From assembly GCF_009727155.1 (NCBI RefSeq), contig NZ_WNWM01000002.1, positions 4,712,001 to 4,776,000 on the forward strand: a stretch of 64,000 nucleotides of DNA, read 5' to 3'. Shown piece by piece: positions 45,330 to 53,550 of this stretch (positions within the stretch are counted from its first letter, which is position 1; every line of letters begins with the position of its first letter). The translations under genes and the position numbers were made by a program. The DNA is from Pseudoduganella dura. GTDB lineage: Bacteria; Pseudomonadota; Gammaproteobacteria; Burkholderiales; Burkholderiaceae_D. Under the pieces are notes generated by a model. It searched no databases. It was not told the origin of the DNA and was given only the letters and a program-made list of their open reading frames with translations.

Positions 45330-46337
45330 ATGGGCTTGTTCTCGAAATTCGGCAAAAACAAGCAGCAGTCCCCAGAAGACAGCGGCTATTACCGCGCCGC
45401 GGACGACCGCGCGATCACGGAGCGGGCACGCTCCAAGCGCGCCTCGTCCGCCGATGCCGGCGCCACTCCCACCCGCGGGCGCGGCCGCAAGGAAGCTCCC
45501 GACCCCGTGCTGCCCGAGAAGAAGCGCGCGCGCCGCCGCCTGGTCGGCGCCATCGCGCTGGCGCTCGCCGTGGCGATCGGTCTGCCGATGGTGCTCGACT
45601 CGGAGCCGAAACCGCTGGCGAACGACATCGCGATCCAGATTCCGCCCCGCGACAAGCCCGACAGCGGCAAGCCCGCCGGCGATGGCCCGGATGCCGGCAC
45701 CGCGGCCAACGACAAGGCGGTGGCCGCCGCGGTCGACAGCAAGACGGCGCAGGCCGAAGCGCTGGACCAGAGCGAGGAAATCGTCGAGCCGGAAGACAAT
45801 ACGCCGGTGGTCGCCGCGCCGCCGCGGCCGTTGCGCAAGCCCGAATCGAAGCCCGAACCGGTGAAGGCCGAGCCGCCGAAGCTGGCCGCGCACAAGCCGG
45901 AACCGAAAGTAGCCGAGCACAAGCCGGAACCGAAAGTGGCCGAGCACAAGAGCGAGCCGAAGCCGGAGCCGAAGAAAGTTGCCGAGGCGAAGCCGGAACC
46001 GAAGAAGCCGGAAGTCAAGCCCGAGCCGAAGCATGAAGCCAAGCCGACGCCGAAGACCGACGATGCCGCGCGCGCGCTGGCTCTGCTTGAAGGCAAGGCC
46101 ACGCCGGCCGATTCCGGCCGCTTCGTGATCCAGGTGGCCGCGCTGGCCGCGAAGGACAAGGTCGAGGAACTGCAGGGCAGGCTGCGCGAGGCGGGTATCA
46201 AGTCGTTCACGCAAAAGTCGCCTTCCGGCGAACTGACGCGCGTGAAGGTGGGGCCGTTCGGCAGCCGCGAGGAGGCGGAAAAGGCCAAGGCCAGGCTGCA
46301 GAAGATCGGCCTGTCCGGTAGCCTGAGCCCGGCTTGA
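45330..46337 (+). CDS. SPOR-domain cell division-associated protein (DedD-like)
   Basis: A 335-residue bitopic membrane protein: cytoplasmic N-terminus (1-68), one membrane helix (LVGAIALALAVAIGLPMVL, about 71-89), a long periplasmic linker rich in Lys, Pro, Glu and Ala with repeated HKPEPKVAE-type units (about 175-245), and a C-terminal SPOR domain (FVIQVAALAAKDKVEELQGR, VKVGPFGSREEAEKAKARL). SPOR domains bind denuded septal peptidoglycan, so it should localise to the division site. Position between folC and cvpA matches DedD. The linker repeats vary in number between relatives. Confidence 0.92.
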   Translation: MGLFSKFGKNKQQSPEDSGYYRAADDRAITERARSKRASSADAGATPTRGRGRKEAPDPVLPEKKRARRRLVGAIALALAVAIGLPMVLDSEPKPLANDIAIQIPPRDKPDSGKPAGDGPDAGTAANDKAVAAAVDSKTAQAEALDQSEEIVEPEDNTPVVAAPPRPLRKPESKPEPVKAEPPKLAAHKPEPKVAEHKPEPKVAEHKSEPKPEPKKVAEAKPEPKKPEVKPEPKHEAKPTPKTDDAARALALLEGKATPADSGRFVIQVAALAAKDKVEELQGRLREAGIKSFTQKSPSGELTRVKVGPFGSREEAEKAKARLQKIGLSGSLSPA

Positions 46338-46438
46338 GCGTGCCGGCAGCTGCGAAGACCCCGTTTGCGCGACTCATATGCGTAACTCGTCCGGCTAACT
46401 CATTTGCATAACCCTCTTGCGTACCTTATTGCGTGGCC

Positions 46439-46891
46439 ATGCCGGCGTTGACCATCTTCGATTACCTGGTGCTGTTCGTGCTGGCCACTTCCGTGATCGT
46501 CAGCATGCTGCGCGGCCTGGTGAGGGAAATGCTGTCGCTGCTGGGCTGGATCGTGGGGTTCGTGGTCGCCAATGCGTACGGCGCCGAACTGGCGGCCATG
46601 CTGCCGGCCGCGATCCCCGGCGAGGTGGTGCGCCTGATCGTGGCGTTCGTGGCGCTGTTCATCGGCGTGCGCATCCTGATGGGTTTGCTGTCGATGGCCG
46701 TGTCGGCATTGGTCGAGGCTGGCGGCATGACACTGGCGGACCGCGGCCTGGGCGGCCTGTTCGGCCTGGGGCGTGGCCTTGTAATCGTGCTGGCGGGCGT
46801 CATATTGTGCGGCATGACGTCGATTCCCCAGCAGGACTTCTGGCGCGAAGCGCTGTTCTCCCCATCGCGGAAACCGGTGTGCGGACCGTGA
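46439..46891 (+). CDS. cvpA: CvpA family membrane protein, C-terminus apparently frameshifted
   Basis: CvpA is an inner-membrane protein with about four hydrophobic segments (ALTIFDYLVLFVLATSVIVS; LLGWIVGFVVANAYG; VVRLIVAFVALFIGVRILMG; GLVIVLAGVILCGMT). The reading frame ends at 46891 with FSPSRKPVCGP, but shifting one base at the CCCC run at 46860-46863 restores a typical ending (IAETGVRTVKPFLPAA, then VAQHVQF) terminating at 46935. One C therefore appears missing, by mutation or by sequencing error. A GTG at 46433 is an alternative start. The next gene is purF, the usual CvpA neighbour. Confidence 0.85.
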   Translation: MPALTIFDYLVLFVLATSVIVSMLRGLVREMLSLLGWIVGFVVANAYGAELAAMLPAAIPGEVVRLIVAFVALFIGVRILMGLLSMAVSALVEAGGMTLADRGLGGLFGLGRGLVIVLAGVILCGMTSIPQQDFWREALFSPSRKPVCGP

Positions 46892-46977
46892 AACCCTTCC
46901 TGCCAGCTGCCGTTGCGCAGCACGTGCAATTTTAGATTTTCTTACATCAAGTAGCACCCTGTTTAGGAGCACAGCTT

Positions 46978-48498
46978 ATGTGTGGCATCGTCGGCGTCGT
47001 TTCCCATCAACCTGTCAACCAGCTGCTGTATGACGCGCTGCTGTTGTTGCAACACCGCGGCCAGGACGCGGCCGGTATTGCAACCAATCACAGCAGCATG
47101 TTTTCGATGCACAAGGCCAACGGCCTCGTGCGTGACGTATTCCGCACCCGGAACATGCGTTCGCTGATGGGCAATTCGGGTATCGGCCACTGCCGTTATC
47201 CAACGGCGGGTTCGTCGTCGGAAGAGGAAGCGCAACCGTTTTACGTCAACGCGCCGTTCGGCATCACGCTGGCGCACAACGGCAATCTCACGAACTGGGA
47301 CCAGCTCAAGAGCGATATGTTCAAGAACGATCGCCGCCACATCAACACCGATTCCGACTCGGAAATCCTGCTGAACGTGCTGGCGCATGAAATCCAGAAG
47401 GCGACCACCGGCTATTCGCTCGATCCCGGCACGCTGTTCGATGCCGTGACGGTGCTGATCCGCCGGGTGAAGGGGGGCTATGCGGCCGTGGCGCAGATCG
47501 CCAACGTGGGCCTGCTGGGCTTCCGCGATCCACACGGCATCCGCCCGCTGTGCCTCGGCATCGTCGAGACTGAAAGCGGTACCGAGTACATGCTGGCGTC
47601 CGAATCGGTGGCGCTGGAAGGCGCCGGATTCCGCTTCGTGCGCGATGTGTTGCCGGGCGAGGCCGTGTTCATCGATGCCGACCACAAGCTGCACAGCCGC
47701 ATCTGCGCCGACAACCCGTCGCTGAACCCGTGCGTGTTCGAATACGTGTACCTGGCGCGGCCCGATTCCGTGATCGACGGCGCGTCCGTCTACAGCACCC
47801 GCCTGAAGATGGGCGAATACCTGGCCGACAAGATCAAGCGCGAAGGCCTGGCGGACGACATCGATGTCGTGATGCCGATCCCCGATTCGTCGCGTCCGGC
47901 GGCAATCCAGCTGGCGTTGCGCCTTGGCAAGGAGTACCGCGAAGGCTTCATCAAGAACCGCTACATCGGCCGCACCTTCATCATGCCGGGCCAGGCGCTG
48001 CGCAAGAAATCGGTGCGCCAGAAGCTGAACGCGATCGGCGACGAGTTCAAGGGCAAGAACGTGCTGCTGGTCGACGATTCGATCGTGCGCGGCACCACCA
48101 GCCGCGAGATCGTGCAGATGGCGCGCGATTCGGGCGCGAAGAAGGTGATCTTCGCTTCCGCCGCGCCGCCGGTGCTGTACCCGAACGTGTACGGCATCGA
48201 CATGCCGACCCGCGACGAACTGATCGCCCACGGCCGCACCGTCGACGAAGTGTGCAAGGAAATCACGGCCGATGCGCTGGTGTACCAGGACCTGGACGAC
48301 CTGAAGCGGGCAATTTCCGACGTCAATCCGGCACTGACGAGCTTCGAGGCATCCTGCTTCGACGGCAAGTACATCACCGGCGATGTGTCGGCGGATTACC
48401 TGGACCGCATCGAGCATGCGCGCCACAATCCCAAGGCGAAAGTCGAGGATGCCGCGCGCACCCAGCTGAACCTGAACGCGGCCACGACCGAAGCGTGA
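46978..48498 (+). CDS. purF: amidophosphoribosyltransferase PurF
   Basis: PurF makes phosphoribosylamine from PRPP and glutamine, the first step of purine synthesis. The 506-residue product starts MCGIVGVVSH; Cys2 is the N-terminal nucleophile of the glutaminase domain. HCRYPTAGSSSEEEAQPF and LAHNGNLTNWD are further glutaminase motifs, and the phosphoribosyl-binding loop is VLLVDDSIVRGTTSREIVQM. AGGAG lies before the ATG at 46978. A strong terminator begins six bases after the stop. Confidence 0.97.
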   Translation: MCGIVGVVSHQPVNQLLYDALLLLQHRGQDAAGIATNHSSMFSMHKANGLVRDVFRTRNMRSLMGNSGIGHCRYPTAGSSSEEEAQPFYVNAPFGITLAHNGNLTNWDQLKSDMFKNDRRHINTDSDSEILLNVLAHEIQKATTGYSLDPGTLFDAVTVLIRRVKGGYAAVAQIANVGLLGFRDPHGIRPLCLGIVETESGTEYMLASESVALEGAGFRFVRDVLPGEAVFIDADHKLHSRICADNPSLNPCVFEYVYLARPDSVIDGASVYSTRLKMGEYLADKIKREGLADDIDVVMPIPDSSRPAAIQLALRLGKEYREGFIKNRYIGRTFIMPGQALRKKSVRQKLNAIGDEFKGKNVLLVDDSIVRGTTSREIVQMARDSGAKKVIFASAAPPVLYPNVYGIDMPTRDELIAHGRTVDEVCKEITADALVYQDLDDLKRAISDVNPALTSFEASCFDGKYITGDVSADYLDRIEHARHNPKAKVEDAARTQLNLNAATTEA

Positions 48499-48503
48499 AT
48501 CTC

Positions 48504-48529
48504 GGGCTCCTCGCGGAGCCCTTTTTTTT
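48504..48529 (+). terminator. rho-independent terminator after purF
   Basis: Stem GGGCTCC/GGAGCCC, loop TCGC, then eight T. Confidence 0.95.
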
Positions 48530-48539
48530 CTGTGACCAA

Positions 48540-49781
48540 ATGAACGACAAGAAAAACTACGGTTTCACCACCACGATCCTGCATGGCGACCGCCAGAAGA
48601 CCATCGAGCAGGGATCGCTGCACAAGCCCGTCCATACGTCCGTTGCGTTCGGCTATACCGATGCGCGCCAGCTGGCCTCGGTATTCCAGGGCCGCGAGCC
48701 GGGCTTCCGTTACGGCCGCCAGGGCAACCCCACGGTGTCGGCGCTGGAAGAAAAAGTGAACAAGATGGAAGGCGGAGTGGCCACCCTGTGCTTCGCCACC
48801 GGCATGGCGGCGATCGGCGCCGTGTTCCAGTCGCTGTTGCGCGCCGGGGACCACGTGGTGTCGTCGTCGTTCCTGTTCGGGAACACGAATTCGCTGTGGC
48901 AGACGGTGGCCGGGCAGGGCGTGGGCGTCGATTTCGTCGATGCGACCGATGTCGCCAACGTGGCCGCCGCCATCCGCGACAACACGCGCATCGTGTTCGT
49001 CGAGACCATCGCCAATCCGCGCACGCAGATCGCCGACCTGCGGCGCATCGGCGAGCTCTGCGCCGAAAAGGGCATCCTGTACATCGTCGACAACACGATG
49101 ACCACGCCTTACCTGTTCCTCCCGAAAGCGGTGGGCGCGGGCATCGTCATCAATTCGCTGACGAAATCGATCGCCGGCCACGGCAACGCGCTGGGTGGCA
49201 GCCTGACCGATACCGGCGCCTACGACTGGGGCCGCTTCCCGAACATCTTCGAGAATTACAAGAAGGCCGCGCCCGCGATGTGGGGCATCACGCAGATCCG
49301 CGCCAAGGGGCTGCGCGACTTCGGCGCCTCGCTCGGCCCGGAGGCGGCGCACCACATTGCCGTGGGCGCCGAGACGCTGGCGCTGCGCATGGAGCGCACC
49401 TGCGCCAACGCCCGCGCGCTGGCCGAGATGCTGGCGGCCGATCCGCGCGTGGCCGCCGTGCACTATCCGGGCCTGCCGTCGCACCCGCAGCATGCCATCG
49501 CAACGGACCTGTTCAAAGCCTACGGCTCGCTGTTCAGCTTCGAGCTGCGCGACGGCATCGACTGCTTCGACTACCTCAACCGCCTGAAGGTCGCCGTGCC
49601 GGCATCGAACCTGGGCGATACGCGCACGCTGGTGATTCCCGTCGCGCACACGATCTTCTACGAGATGGGTGCCGAGCGCCGCGCATCGATGGGTATCGCC
49701 GAATCGCTGATCCGCGTGTCGGTGGGCATCGAGGATACCCTCGATCTGGTCGACGATTTCCGGCAGGCGCTGGACGCATGA
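48540..49781 (+). CDS. Cys/Met metabolism PLP-dependent enzyme (cystathionine gamma-synthase/sulfhydrylase family)
   Basis: A 413-residue trans-sulfuration-family enzyme. Family features are FRYGRQGNPTVSALEEKVNKM, ATGMAAIGAV, the PLP-stacking region HVVSSSFLFGNTNSL, VDNTMTTPYL, PLP Lys209 in INSLTKSIAGHGNALGGSL, and SVGIEDTLDLVDDF. It probably makes homocysteine or cystathionine from an activated homoserine, but the substrate cannot be chosen by eye. SIAGHGNALGG differs from the usual YIGGHGD pattern. It starts only eleven bases after the purF terminator. The ATG of the next gene overlaps its stop. Confidence 0.9.
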   Translation: MNDKKNYGFTTTILHGDRQKTIEQGSLHKPVHTSVAFGYTDARQLASVFQGREPGFRYGRQGNPTVSALEEKVNKMEGGVATLCFATGMAAIGAVFQSLLRAGDHVVSSSFLFGNTNSLWQTVAGQGVGVDFVDATDVANVAAAIRDNTRIVFVETIANPRTQIADLRRIGELCAEKGILYIVDNTMTTPYLFLPKAVGAGIVINSLTKSIAGHGNALGGSLTDTGAYDWGRFPNIFENYKKAAPAMWGITQIRAKGLRDFGASLGPEAAHHIAVGAETLALRMERTCANARALAEMLAADPRVAAVHYPGLPSHPQHAIATDLFKAYGSLFSFELRDGIDCFDYLNRLKVAVPASNLGDTRTLVIPVAHTIFYEMGAERRASMGIAESLIRVSVGIEDTLDLVDDFRQALDA

Positions 49782-50650
49782 TGCACCGCTGCCGCGGTGC
49801 GGCGGTCTTGCTGGCCGCCGCATCGCTGTGCACCGCTGCGCATGCCGGGGTATCGGTGCCGCTGGCCCTGGAAAAGGGCATCCCGGTCGCGCAGCTGACG
49901 ATCGACGGCGCCACGTTCCCGTTCACGTTCGACATCGGATCGAGCCGCACCGTGCACCTGACGCGCGACGTGATGGCGAAGATCCCCGGCCTGCGGCTTA
50001 CCGGGCGCAAGCAGCGCAGCGCCGACCTGGCCGGCAAGGTGCGCGAGGAAGAAGAGTTCGTGATTCCCGACCTCGTCATCAACGGCGTGGCGTTCGGCGA
50101 GGTGACCGGCGTATCGTATGAGGCGTGGGGCCTGAACATCGGCAAGGAGGCGGGCCCGCCGCCGCATTCGGTAATCGGCCTGGGCCTGTTCGCGCAGCAG
50201 CCGTTCGTCTACGACCAGTCGGCGCGCACGCTGCGCTTCGGCGCGCCGCTCGACGCGGGACCGGGCTGGCAGGCGCTGCCCCATGAGAAGGTCCACGAGG
50301 GTATCGTCACGACATTGTCGAACGGCCGGGCGAGCTACCGGCTGGTGTTCGATTCGGCCGCCAGCATCTCGCTGGTCAAGCCGCAATCGGTGCAGGCACA
50401 GAAGGACGACACGGCGCCATGCGACCTGTTCGGGCCAGGAAAGCCTTGCCGGACAGTGTCGCTGGCGCTGCCGGGAGGAGGTGCGGTCAAGCCCTACCTG
50501 ATGCCGCTGCCGGAATTCTTCCAGCCGGATGGCATCGTGGGCGCGGACTTTTTCGGACAGCGTGCCGTGTACGTGGACCTGGCCAACGGCAAGGTGGCGG
50601 TGCGGCCCACGGGGCAGGCAGGCGCGCAAGAGGAGAGCAGGGGCCGCTGA
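49778..50650 (+). CDS. secreted aspartyl-protease-like protein
   Basis: A 290-residue exported protein with signal peptide MMHRCRGAAVLLAAASLCTAAHA. Two aspartic-protease-like loops are seen: FTFDIGSSRTVHL (D-I-G-S, about residues 47-59) and LVFDSAASISLV later, as in retropepsin/pepsin-fold proteins with D-T-G-S/A. The hydrophobic-hydrophobic-Gly that follows in true proteases is present as VIGLGLF and GIVGADFF. Whether it is catalytic is uncertain because the central D-T/S-G triads are altered. Two Cys (CDLFGPGKPC) may pair. It overlaps the PLP enzyme stop by four bases. Not assigned to a named family. Confidence 0.72.
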   Translation: MMHRCRGAAVLLAAASLCTAAHAGVSVPLALEKGIPVAQLTIDGATFPFTFDIGSSRTVHLTRDVMAKIPGLRLTGRKQRSADLAGKVREEEEFVIPDLVINGVAFGEVTGVSYEAWGLNIGKEAGPPPHSVIGLGLFAQQPFVYDQSARTLRFGAPLDAGPGWQALPHEKVHEGIVTTLSNGRASYRLVFDSAASISLVKPQSVQAQKDDTAPCDLFGPGKPCRTVSLALPGGGAVKPYLMPLPEFFQPDGIVGADFFGQRAVYVDLANGKVAVRPTGQAGAQEESRGR

Positions 50651-50741
50651 GCACCCGGCAGGCAGTGCCTGGTGCTCAGTACCGGATTCTCAGACCTGAT
50701 TCCCGGTGCCAGCTTCCCGGCGCCGGGTACCTGGCAGGTAC
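50648..50741. other. palindrome-rich convergent intergenic region
   Basis: Between the convergent protease-like gene and lexA there are several inverted repeats: TGAGCACC...GGTGCTCA (50648-50678, with an inner GGCA/TGCC), CCCGGCGCCGGG (50716-50727) and GTACCTGGCAGGTAC (50728-50742). They probably act together as a bidirectional terminator; there is no T tract. The repeated GGTGC/GGCAG words suggest a decayed repetitive element. Confidence 0.5.
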
Positions 50742-51422
50742 TCAGTGCCAGGTGCGCAGCAGGCCGACCGCCAGGCCTTCGAGCGCGAACTCATCGTCCG
50801 GGTTCACCGTGATGATCTTGAAATCCGGGTTTTCGGGCAGCAGCTCGATCGTTGAACCGGTGCGGCGATAGCGCTTCACCGTCACCTCGTTGCCGATGCG
50901 GGCGACCACGATCTGGCCGTTCTTCGCGCTGTCCACCTTCTTCACGGCCAGCAGGTCGCCGTCCATGATGCCGACATCGCGCATCGACTCGCCGCGCACC
51001 TTCAGCAGGAAATCGGGCTTCGCGGAGAACAGCGCGGGATCGACGCTGTAGCTCTTTTCCAGGTTTTCCTGTGCCAGCATCGGCGAACCGGCGGCCACGC
51101 GGCCGATCAGCGGCAGTTGCATCAGCAATGCCGCCGGCACGTGCGGCAGGGAATCGGACATAGGCGCGGACATGGGCGCGGACATGGCGGGCGCGGCCGG
51201 CGCCGCGCGCTCCCCCAGCAGGCGGATGCCGCGCGACGTGCCGGCGGTGATCTCGATCGCGCCTTTGCGCGCCAGCGCCTTCAGGTGTTCCTCGGCCGCA
51301 TTGGCCGATTTGAAGCCCAACTCGGCGGCGATTTCCGCACGGGTCGGCGGGAAGCCGGTGGTGGTGATGGCATCCCTGATCAGATTGAGAATTTGTTCCT
51401 GCCTTGCAGTGAGCTTGATCAT
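50742..51422 (-). CDS. lexA: SOS repressor LexA
   Basis: LexA represses SOS genes and cleaves itself when RecA filaments form. The 226-residue product has a winged-helix DNA-binding domain ([40 protein letters not shown]). A linker with repeated MSAP follows, then the autoprotease: cleavage bond Ala111-Gly112 in GRVAAGSP, Ser146 in [11 protein letters not shown] and Lys183 in EVTVKRY, with the same spacings as E. coli LexA. ATG 51422 is used because the family N-terminus starts there. Two adjacent LexA boxes lie 11 bases upstream, indicating autoregulation. Confidence 0.97.
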   Translation of the reverse strand: MIKLTARQEQILNLIRDAITTTGFPPTRAEIAAELGFKSANAAEEHLKALARKGAIEITAGTSRGIRLLGERAAPAAPAMSAPMSAPMSDSLPHVPAALLMQLPLIGRVAAGSPMLAQENLEKSYSVDPALFSAKPDFLLKVRGESMRDVGIMDGDLLAVKKVDSAKNGQIVVARIGNEVTVKRYRRTGSTIELLPENPDFKIITVNPDDEFALEGLAVGLLRTWH

Positions 51423-51432
51423 GATGCGATAG

Positions 51433-51448
51433 CTGTGGATATAGACAG
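51433..51448. promoter_or_regulatory. LexA box 1 upstream of lexA
   Basis: CTGTGGATATAGACAG fits the CTGT-N8-ACAG SOS box exactly, 11 bases upstream of the lexA start. Confidence 0.85.
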
Positions 51449-51449
51449 T

Positions 51450-51465
51450 CTGTATTTTTGTACAG
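51450..51465. promoter_or_regulatory. LexA box 2 upstream of lexA
   Basis: CTGTATTTTTGTACAG is a second perfect CTGT-N8-ACAG box, one base from the first. Side-by-side boxes are typical of tightly autoregulated lexA genes. Confidence 0.92.
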
Positions 51466-51701
51466 TACTCGCGCGAATGCAAGGGTAAACCGTGCTTTCG
51501 CCGAAATATTTCTTTAAAGGCGGCGTTTAGCCTGGTTTTGAAGCAACATTGCCGGCGGGGGGCAGCTGCGACGGCCAGCCGGGATGGCCAGGCGGTAACT
51601 AGCAATTGTCCAAAATCCCTGCTATGCTAGCGGGCTTACCTCTTCCCACACCCGTCTTGACGCCGGGGTGGGCTATCAACACAGTCCTTAAGGGAGTTTG
51701 C

Positions 51702-52088
51702 ATGCGTCACTACGAAATCGTATTTATCGTCCATCCGGACCAAAGCGAGCAAGTGCCCGCGATGATCGAACGTTACAAAGCCAGCGTGACCTCGCGCGGC
51801 GGTAATGTCCACCGCGTCGAAGATTGGGGCCGCCGTCAAATGGCTTACTCGATCCAGAAACTGGCCAAGGCACACTACATCTGCCTGAACATCGAGTGCG
51901 ACAACGACACTCTGGTGGAACTGGAAACCGCGTTCAAATTCAATGATGCCGTGCTGCGCCACCTGACCGTCAAGATGAAGAAAGCGGAAACCGCTCCTTC
52001 GCCAATGATGAAGTCGGTCCAGCGCGAAGACGCTGCCAAGAGCCACCGCGCCGAAGCTGCTGCGCCTGCCGCCGCCGCTGCCGCCTAA
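51702..52088 (+). CDS. rpsF: 30S ribosomal protein S6
   Basis: A 128-residue S6. The core reads [57 protein letters not shown] and [10 protein letters not shown], followed by an Ala-rich C-terminal extension. S6 binds S18 in the 30S platform; rpsR is two genes downstream. AAGGGAG precedes the ATG at 51702. The 279 bases to lexA hold the divergent promoters; the rpsF promoter itself is not clear. Confidence 0.97.
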   Translation: MRHYEIVFIVHPDQSEQVPAMIERYKASVTSRGGNVHRVEDWGRRQMAYSIQKLAKAHYICLNIECDNDTLVELETAFKFNDAVLRHLTVKMKKAETAPSPMMKSVQREDAAKSHRAEAAAPAAAAAA

Positions 52089-52106
52089 ATTCGTTTCGGA
52101 ATTCCG

Positions 52107-52427
52107 CTGAACCAGCTCCAGTTTGTCGGCCTCATCACCGAACGGGAAGTGATTCGTTTCACCCCGGCCGGCATGCCGATTGTGAATGCAGTATTGCAGC
52201 ACAGTTCGCAGCAGATGGAGGCGGGCATTGCCCGACTGACCGAGTTCGAAATCTCCGCGGTTGCCGCGGGCGAGATTTCCGGCCGGTTCAGCCAGGCGCC
52301 ACTGGGAGCCGTGTACGAGTTCACGGGGTTCCTCGCGAAGAGAAGCCGCAACAGCAAGAGCCTGGTATTTCACATCATTGATTTTCGTGCCGCTCCAGCG
52401 ACACAACATTTAGATACAGGAGCCTAA
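52107..52427 (+). CDS. priB: primosomal replication protein PriB, probable CTG start
   Basis: PriB is a small OB-fold single-strand DNA-binding protein used in PriA-dependent replication restart. The frame reads [24 protein letters not shown]-type [28 protein letters not shown] and [20 protein letters not shown] with FHIIDF. The conserved N-terminus (NQLQFVG) lies upstream of the first standard start (GTG 52149). Between that GTG and the rpsF stop in the same frame there is no ATG, GTG or TTG; CTG at 52107, six bases after CGGA, is the best initiator. Starting at GTG would delete the first strand of the OB fold. It ends one base before rpsR. Confidence 0.85.
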   Translation: MNQLQFVGLITEREVIRFTPAGMPIVNAVLQHSSQQMEAGIARLTEFEISAVAAGEISGRFSQAPLGAVYEFTGFLAKRSRNSKSLVFHIIDFRAAPATQHLDTGA

Positions 52428-52428
52428 A

Positions 52429-52719
52429 ATGGCATTCGGTAAAAAGTTCGACAAAAACAAAGCCAAGCTGAAAGAAAAGCGCAAACAGCAGAACCCGCTG
52501 TTCAAGCGCAAGAAGTTCTGCCGCTTCACCGCCGCCGGCGTTGAACAAGTCGATTACAAAGACGTCGACACCCTGAAAGATTTCGTCCAGGAAAACGGCA
52601 AGATCATGCCGGCACGCCTGACCGGCACCAAGGCGCACTACCAGCGTCAAGTGGATACCGCGATCAAGCGCGCTCGCTACCTGGCCCTGCTGCCTTACAC
52701 CGACCTGCACCACGCTTAA
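52429..52719 (+). CDS. rpsR: 30S ribosomal protein S18
   Basis: A 96-residue S18. The signature reads [40 protein letters not shown] and [20 protein letters not shown]. The basic N-terminal extension ([17 protein letters not shown]) is usual in betaproteobacteria. AGGAG lies seven bases ahead of the ATG at 52429. Confidence 0.97.
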   Translation: MAFGKKFDKNKAKLKEKRKQQNPLFKRKKFCRFTAAGVEQVDYKDVDTLKDFVQENGKIMPARLTGTKAHYQRQVDTAIKRARYLALLPYTDLHHA

Positions 52720-52752
52720 TCGGCGGCAGTACAGATAGAACTGGAGAATATT

Positions 52753-53205
52753 ATGCAAATCATTCTGCTTGAAAAAGTTATCAACGTCGGCAACCTGGGC
52801 GACGTGGTGAAGGTCAAGGACGGCTACGCACGTAACTTCCTGATCCCGCAAAAGCTGGCACGCCGCGCTACCACGGCTGCCGTGGCCGAGTTCGAAGCCA
52901 AGCGCGCCGAACTGGAAAAAGCCGCCGCTGAAAAGCTGGCAGCCGCACAGGGCCAGGGCGAAAAGCTGAACGGCATGACCGTCAACGTGTCGCAAAAAGC
53001 TGGTGTCGATGGCCGCCTGTTCGGCTCCGTCACCAACTACGACATCGCCGAAGCCCTGACCAAAGCCGGCTTCGCCGTGGAAAAAGCTGCCGTGCGCCTG
53101 CCGAACGGTCCGCTGAAGACCACCGGCGAGCACGCGGTATCGGTGGCACTGCACACCGACGTCGTGGTCGATGTGACCGTCGCCGTCGTTGGCGAAGCTG
53201 CCTAA
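52753..53205 (+). CDS. rplI: 50S ribosomal protein L9
   Basis: A 150-residue L9: N-terminal domain [21 protein letters not shown], then [14 protein letters not shown], a long connecting helix ([20 protein letters not shown]) and the C-terminal domain with [19 protein letters not shown]. It closes the rpsF-priB-rpsR-rplI unit, with a terminator 45 bases after the stop. Confidence 0.97.
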   Translation: MQIILLEKVINVGNLGDVVKVKDGYARNFLIPQKLARRATTAAVAEFEAKRAELEKAAAEKLAAAQGQGEKLNGMTVNVSQKAGVDGRLFGSVTNYDIAEALTKAGFAVEKAAVRLPNGPLKTTGEHAVSVALHTDVVVDVTVAVVGEAA

Positions 53206-53250
53206 GCCTGCCGGGAACCTGTTCCTCGACAGACTGTCGCACCAATGAAG

Positions 53251-53275
53251 AAGCCGGGTTCGCCCGGCTTTTTTT
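53251..53275 (+). terminator. rho-independent terminator after rplI
   Basis: Stem AAGCCGGG/CCCGGCTT with a TTCG tetraloop and a T tract. Confidence 0.95.
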
Positions 53276-53537
53276 ATGGCGCGGCCGAACCGCATATCGC
53301 GGGATCGCAGTCCACCGTTACCAGGCCGACATGCGTTGCAGGGCGCCGCGCCGGTGGTGGCAATCCGGCGCGCCGGGGTTGCAACAGTGCCGCGACAGCG
53401 CGGCGACAAGCCCGCGGTTTGGCTGTTATAACTGACAGTCGCGGGGCGGTTGCAAGCCTGCGAATCCCCCGCAAGCGGCGTGGCGCTCCTGCCACCAAAC
53501 TTGCCAACCATTATGAACTCTGACCTGCGTATGCAGG
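53276..53537. other. rplI-dnaB intergenic region, no gene seen
   Basis: About 260 bases between the rplI terminator and the dnaB promoter region, GC-rich with several CGCG-type runs. No start codon with a plausible frame, RNA gene or regulator site was recognised. Confidence 0.4.
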
Positions 53538-53543
53538 TATAAT
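53538..53543 (+). promoter_or_regulatory. -10 hexamer directly before dnaB
   Basis: A perfect TATAAT ends seven bases before the dnaB ATG at 53551, so transcription would begin at or next to the start codon. No Shine-Dalgarno sequence lies between. No good -35 was found at the normal distance, so this is tentative. Confidence 0.4.
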
Positions 53544-53550
53544 GCGCGCC

